This document shows positions 31,652-35,075 of a stretch of 35,075 bases of DNA, piece after piece (the stretch's first letter is position 1; each line of letters begins with the position of its first letter). The notes under the pieces are model-generated. The model did no database searches. It had not been told where the DNA came from and saw only the letters and a program-made list of their open reading frames with translations. The position numbers and the translations under genes are program-made. Source of the DNA: Microbacteriaceae bacterium (GTDB taxonomy: Bacteria > Actinomycetota > Actinomycetes > Actinomycetales > Microbacteriaceae); the NCBI GenBank assembly GCA_024642605.1, contig JAHEAT010000005.1, positions 1 to 35,075 on the forward strand. Direction: 5' to 3'.

Positions 31652-34105
31652 CTAAATGGTAGCGGTTTCGCGCACCTTCGAATCGAAAGTAAAAGCATCG
31701 GCAACGAAGTCGACAACCACGTGGCTCGAGGTTGGCAACTTGCCGGCGATCATCAGTTCGCTCAGCTGATCCTCGACTTCCCGCTGTACGGCGCGACGAA
31801 GTGGTCGGGCTCCCAGCGCTGGGTCGTAACCGAGTTCGATGAGTCGAAGCTTTGCAGCCTGGGTGATCTCGATGGTCATGTCGCGGTCTTCGAGTCGGCG
31901 TGCAAGCTTCTTGATGAACAGGTCGACAATCTGCAGAAGCTCTGTCTGCTTCAACTGAGGGAACACGATGGTGTCGTCAACGCGGTTGAGGAACTCTGGC
32001 TTGAAGTGCTTCTTCAACTCCTCGTTGACCTTGCCCTTCATGCGGTCGTAGTCGTTGCCGTCGTCACCCTCGAGCGAGAAGCCCATGGTTCCGCGTGCGA
32101 TGTCGCGGGTTCCAAGGTTTGTGGTCATGATGATCACGGTGTTCTTAAAGTCGACAACGCGACCCTGGCCGTCGGTTAGGCGACCCTCCTCGAGAATCTG
32201 CAACAACGAGTTGAAAATGTCTGGGTGAGCCTTCTCGATTTCGTCGAACAGCACCACAGAAAAAGGCTTGCGGCGAACCTTCTCGGTTAGCTGGCCACCT
32301 TCTTCGAAGCCAACGAAGCCCGGAGGGGCACCGAACAAACGGCTAACGGTGTGCTTCTCGCCGTATTCAGACATGTCTAGCGAGATCAATGCGCCTTCGT
32401 CGTCGAACAAGAACTCGGCAAGCGCCTTAGCCAGCTCGGTTTTACCAACACCGGTTGGGCCGGCGAAGATGAACGAGCCAGAAGGACGGTTGGGGTCTTT
32501 GAGCCCTGCGCGCTGGCGGCGAATCGACTTTGAAATTGCTCGGATGGCTTCATCCTGGCCAATTACACGCTGGTGCAGCTCGTCTTCCATGTAGATGAGC
32601 TTGGTGCTCTCTTCTTCTGAAATCTTGAATACCGGAATACCGGTTGACTGCGAAAGAACTTCGGCAATCAAGCCTTCGTCGACGGTGCCCTGGGCTGCAA
32701 CGTTGCCATTGCGAAAGGTCTTCTCGAGGCGAACGCGCTCGGCGTTTAGTTTCTTCTCTTCGTCGCGCTTAGAGGCGGCAAGCTCGAAGTCTTGGCCTTC
32801 GATTGCCTTCTCTTTTTCGACGCGAACGGCAACAATCTTCTCTTCAAGTTCGCGCAGTTCTGGCGGCGAAGACAAAATCGAAAGGCGCAGACGCGCACCG
32901 GCCTCGTCGATCAGGTCGATGGCCTTGTCTGGCAAGAAGCGGTCGGTAATGTAGCGGTCGGCTAGGGTGACCGCCGAAACCACGGCTTGGTCGGTGATGG
33001 TCACCTTGTGGTGAGCCTCGTAGCGGTCGCGCAGACCCTTCAAAATATTGATTGCCATTGGCAAAGTCGGTTCGTTCACGTTTACCGACTGAAAGCGCCG
33101 GGCTAGCGCGGCATCTTTTTCGAAGTGCTTGCGGTACTCGTCGAGGGTGGTAGCTCCGATGGTCTGTAGTTCACCGCGAGCGAGCAAAGGCTTCAAGATC
33201 GAAGCTGCGTCGATAGCACCTTCGGCAGCGCCAGCTCCAACGAGGGTGTGAATTTCGTCGATGAAGGTGATGATGTCGCCGCGAGTGCGAATCTCCTTGG
33301 TCACCTTCTTGAGGCGCTCCTCGAAGTCTCCGCGGTAACGCGAACCGGCGATGAGCGAACCCATGTCGAGGGTGTAAACCTGCTTACCCTTAAGGGTCTC
33401 AGGCACGTTGCCGTTAACGATTGCCTGAGCGAGACCTTCGACAACCGCAGTCTTACCTACGCCAGGCTCCCCGATGAGCACAGGGTTGTTCTTTGAGCGG
33501 CGCGAAAGAATCTGCATCACACGTTCGATCTCGCGCTCGCGACCGATAACAGGGTCTAGCTTGCCTTCGGCAGCCGCCTGCGTGAGGTTGCGACCAAACT
33601 GGTCGAGAATCTGTGAACCCTTTTGAGGAGCATTGGTTTCGCCACCAACCTGAACCGACTCTTTGCCTTGAAAGCCCGAGAGCAACTGGATGACCTGCTG
33701 GCGAACACGGTTAGTGTCAGCTCCGAGCTTCGTTAGAACCTGGGCAGCCACACCCTCGCCTTCGCGAATCAGACCGAGAAGAAGGTGTTCGGTGCCGATG
33801 TATGAGTGGCCAAGCTGAAGAGCTTCGCGCAGCGAAAGTTCAAGAACTTTCTTGGCTCTAGGGGTGAACGGAATGTGGCCGGTCGGTGCCTGCTGGCCCT
33901 GACCGATGATCTCTTGAACCTGTTCGCGCACCGCGTCTAGGCTGATGCCGAGCGCCTCTAGCGCCTTGGCGGCTACGCCTTCACCCTCGTGAATTAGGCC
34001 GAGCAGCAGGTGCTCGGTACCGATGTAGTTGTGGTTGAGCATCTTCGCCTCTTCTTGGGCGAGCACCACTACACGACGGGCTTTGTCGGTGAACTTCTCG
34101 AACAT
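31652..34105 (-). CDS. clpC: Clp protease ATPase subunit ClpC
   Basis: The 817-residue Hsp100 unfoldase has two Clp_N repeats (about 3-70 and 78-145, each with [12 protein letters not shown]). D1 has Walker A GEPGVGKT (212-219) and Walker B FIDEIH (281-286), a UVR coiled middle (about 420-455) follows, and D2 has GPTGVGKT and LFDEIEKA. The C-terminal [19 protein letters not shown] is the D2-small domain. It feeds unfolded proteins to ClpP1P2; the P-loop region after D2 includes the ClpP-binding loop expected in this family. AGGAG lies 6 nt before the ATG. It is slightly shorter than the usual 830-850 residues because the C-terminal tail is short. It leads the operon to argA. Confidence 0.97.
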   Translation of the reverse strand: MFEKFTDKARRVVVLAQEEAKMLNHNYIGTEHLLLGLIHEGEGVAAKALEALGISLDAVREQVQEIIGQGQQAPTGHIPFTPRAKKVLELSLREALQLGHSYIGTEHLLLGLIREGEGVAAQVLTKLGADTNRVRQQVIQLLSGFQGKESVQVGGETNAPQKGSQILDQFGRNLTQAAAEGKLDPVIGREREIERVMQILSRRSKNNPVLIGEPGVGKTAVVEGLAQAIVNGNVPETLKGKQVYTLDMGSLIAGSRYRGDFEERLKKVTKEIRTRGDIITFIDEIHTLVGAGAAEGAIDAASILKPLLARGELQTIGATTLDEYRKHFEKDAALARRFQSVNVNEPTLPMAINILKGLRDRYEAHHKVTITDQAVVSAVTLADRYITDRFLPDKAIDLIDEAGARLRLSILSSPPELRELEEKIVAVRVEKEKAIEGQDFELAASKRDEEKKLNAERVRLEKTFRNGNVAAQGTVDEGLIAEVLSQSTGIPVFKISEEESTKLIYMEDELHQRVIGQDEAIRAISKSIRRQRAGLKDPNRPSGSFIFAGPTGVGKTELAKALAEFLFDDEGALISLDMSEYGEKHTVSRLFGAPPGFVGFEEGGQLTEKVRRKPFSVVLFDEIEKAHPDIFNSLLQILEEGRLTDGQGRVVDFKNTVIIMTTNLGTRDIARGTMGFSLEGDDGNDYDRMKGKVNEELKKHFKPEFLNRVDDTIVFPQLKQTELLQIVDLFIKKLARRLEDRDMTIEITQAAKLRLIELGYDPALGARPLRRAVQREVEDQLSELMIAGKLPTSSHVVVDFVADAFTFDSKVRETATI

Positions 34106-34148
34106 TTCAAACTCCTAGCGAAGACAAATGCGTTGCCTTCATACAAGG

Positions 34149-34154
34149 ATGTTA
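34149..34154 (-). promoter_or_regulatory. Possible -10 box of clpC
   Basis: TAACAT on the minus strand would start transcription about 35-40 nt before ATG 34105, leaving room for the AGGAG Shine-Dalgarno. I found no full ClgR or HspR site in the 101-nt gap. Confidence 0.3.
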
Positions 34155-34206
34155 ACTGCCGAGGCTGCCCGAATTAAGGGCTGTTCGCTAGGGGAATAAA
34201 GAAGTT

Positions 34207-34866
34207 CTACCCGTTCTCTGGAGCTAGCGAGCCTCCGGGCATTGCGTCTTCAAGCCTTCCTGATTGAACTGTGTCGAGCCGAGGCCAAACTACTTCGCTC
34301 TCCGTTTTATTTTGAACAACAAAAGTCTGAGCCCCGGTAACCCACAGAGGCTCCCCTTCGGGGCGACCCGCGGCGGGATCCAGTAGTCCAGGCACTCCCG
34401 AGCCAGCTGCCCTTATCAAGTAAAGCCCACATTCGTATCCCGCCAATTTGCGGTTGAGTTCGCCGGGAGTCACGCCCGCTGCTAAAAAGTGTTCGACATA
34501 AACCGTTCCGCCAGTGACTTTGTCAGCACCTTTGAATGCCTTGGTTACTCTGACTTCCATGACGGTCGATAACAACGGTTCGGTTCCAGCCCCTCCGAAC
34601 TGCCACTCGCGACCTCGCGCAAAACCAACAATTTCGCCCTGAATCACGACTTCGTTACCTGCTGTGAGCTGGTCTGGGTCGTCAACCAGGTCAACATCAT
34701 TAGAGGTGCCTCTGAACATGCTCAAAACATCTCTTGCGCTTGCCGAAGGCTCTTCGAGCACTGTGGAACTGTGGCTTGCATCTGGAATTGACGCTTGCTG
34801 GGTGCAACCTGTACCTCCCAGCAGAAAGATGAGTGCGATTGTGGCCGTAGCGAATTTGCTTTTCAA
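34207..34866 (-). CDS. Predicted lipoprotein of unknown function
   Basis: The 219-residue protein has a lipoprotein signal peptide ending LGGTGC (Cys21). The mature part has a Ser-rich linker and a beta-strand-rich middle: AGNEVVIQGEIVGFARGREW and MEVRVTKAFKG..GGTVYVEHF. I have seen this pattern in actinobacterial secreted hypothetical proteins, but it has no assigned function. Later come LAGYECGLYLIRAAG and ALW/VTGAQTFVVQN-like strands. The start is TTG 34866 with AGGGGG upstream. It follows the 34880-35071 frame by 13 nt, so they may be co-transcribed. Confidence 0.75.
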   Translation of the reverse strand: MKSKFATATIALIFLLGGTGCTQQASIPDASHSSTVLEEPSASARDVLSMFRGTSNDVDLVDDPDQLTAGNEVVIQGEIVGFARGREWQFGGAGTEPLLSTVMEVRVTKAFKGADKVTGGTVYVEHFLAAGVTPGELNRKLAGYECGLYLIRAAGSGVPGLLDPAAGRPEGEPLWVTGAQTFVVQNKTESEVVWPRLDTVQSGRLEDAMPGGSLAPENG

Positions 34867-34879
34867 AATTTCCCCCTAA

Positions 34880-35071
34880 TTAGTATCTTGAGTTTATGTG
34901 GTCTTCGTGGTGTGAATTCAGGAATGTGAAAGTGTAGTTATCTTCAGACGGCCCAGAATCTGCCGAGTAAGGCCAGAAAACATCTGCTCGGGCAGTCACT
35001 AAGTTTTGAGATGACACGGCATACGCTGCCAACGCAACGAAAGCGAAGAAACAGATTTTTATTGATTTCAT
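34880..35071 (-). CDS. Small predicted secreted protein, possibly a fragment
   Basis: The 63-residue frame begins with a good Sec signal peptide (about 1-28: MKSIKICFFAFVALAAYAV, cleavage near ARA). The mature part is only about 34 residues, polar, with DVFWPYSADSGPSEDNYTFTFLNSHHEDH. I do not recognise it. The shortness could mean a genuine small secreted protein or the 5' part of a longer gene broken by a stop. The start lies 4 nt from the window edge, so the Shine-Dalgarno and upstream context are not visible. Its base composition is more AT-rich than the surrounding genes. Confidence 0.45.
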   Translation of the reverse strand: MKSIKICFFAFVALAAYAVSSQNLVTARADVFWPYSADSGPSEDNYTFTFLNSHHEDHINSRY

Positions 35072-35075
35072 TAGA

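Noticed and set aside
31631..32179. 182-residue plus-strand frame opposite the end of clpC
   Set aside because: It is antisense to the conserved ClpC D2 region and shows no recognisable motif or start signal.
34170..34200. Possible ClgR operator upstream of clpC
   Set aside because: Only one CGCT half-site is present; the second half (RGCG) of the consensus is missing.
1..35075. CRISPR arrays, insertion sequences, integrase or attachment sites
   Set aside because: No spaced repeats, transposase or integrase motifs, or tRNA-end duplications were seen; the window is almost all core genes.

Overview
This window looks like part of the chromosome of a small-genome, mid-GC actinobacterium, most likely a member of the Microbacteriaceae; a freshwater Luna-type lineage such as Rhodoluna or Aquiluna would fit, but that placement is inference. 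The evidence is the gene set: an actinobacterial ribosomal protein bS22, a mycothiol-type ArsC, an FprA-type ferredoxin reductase, type II MenB, archaeal-type AspRS, Rv2747-type ArgA and DUF4229/PLDc_N membrane proteins inside a menaquinone cluster. Genes are packed tightly, with 1-17 nt overlaps, and no gene-free stretch exceeds about 300 bases. No IS, prophage, CRISPR or rRNA was seen.

Layout. (1) 1-5.2 kb: tRNA-Tyr with its terminator, a LacI-family regulator behind a perfect inverted repeat, yajQ, then (minus strand) an MFS transporter and a GH36 alpha-galactosidase. (2) 5.2-17.1 kb: menaquinone locus with fprA, polyprenyl diphosphate synthase, menG, an acidic secreted membrane-anchored protein of unknown function, menF, menD, PLDc_N protein, DUF4229 protein, menA, menE, menB and menC. 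No menH or DHNA-CoA thioesterase gene is visible here. (3) 17.1-21.6 kb: System II cytochrome c maturation operon (phosphoglycerate-mutase-like gene, tlpA/resA-like, ccdA, resB, ccsB). (4) 21.6-28.4 kb: aspS, a stand-alone TipAS-like gene, an orphan VapB/MazE-like antitoxin, glutaredoxin-like gene, HAD phosphatase, the 32-aa bS22 gene, a SOUL protein, an aquaporin-arsC pair, an SDR and proC. (5) 28.5-35.1 kb: radA, a sugar O-acetyltransferase, a membrane-anchored hypothetical protein, argA, clpC, and two predicted secreted proteins at the edge.

Functionally, the centre of the window is respiratory: it builds the quinone, its prenyl tail and the machinery that attaches heme to c-type cytochromes. 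From memory, gene content and order resemble the Mycobacterium tuberculosis Rv0500-Rv0562 segment, so most of the region is probably old, vertically inherited core.

The most striking signal that gene calling alone does not show is promoter architecture. At thirteen starts a TANNNT -10 hexamer (mostly TAGACT or TAAACT) lies exactly 6 nt, once 7 nt, before the ATG/GTG, which predicts leaderless mRNAs. menB and menC share one overlapping, back-to-back -10 of this kind. The same rule helps choose several start codons.
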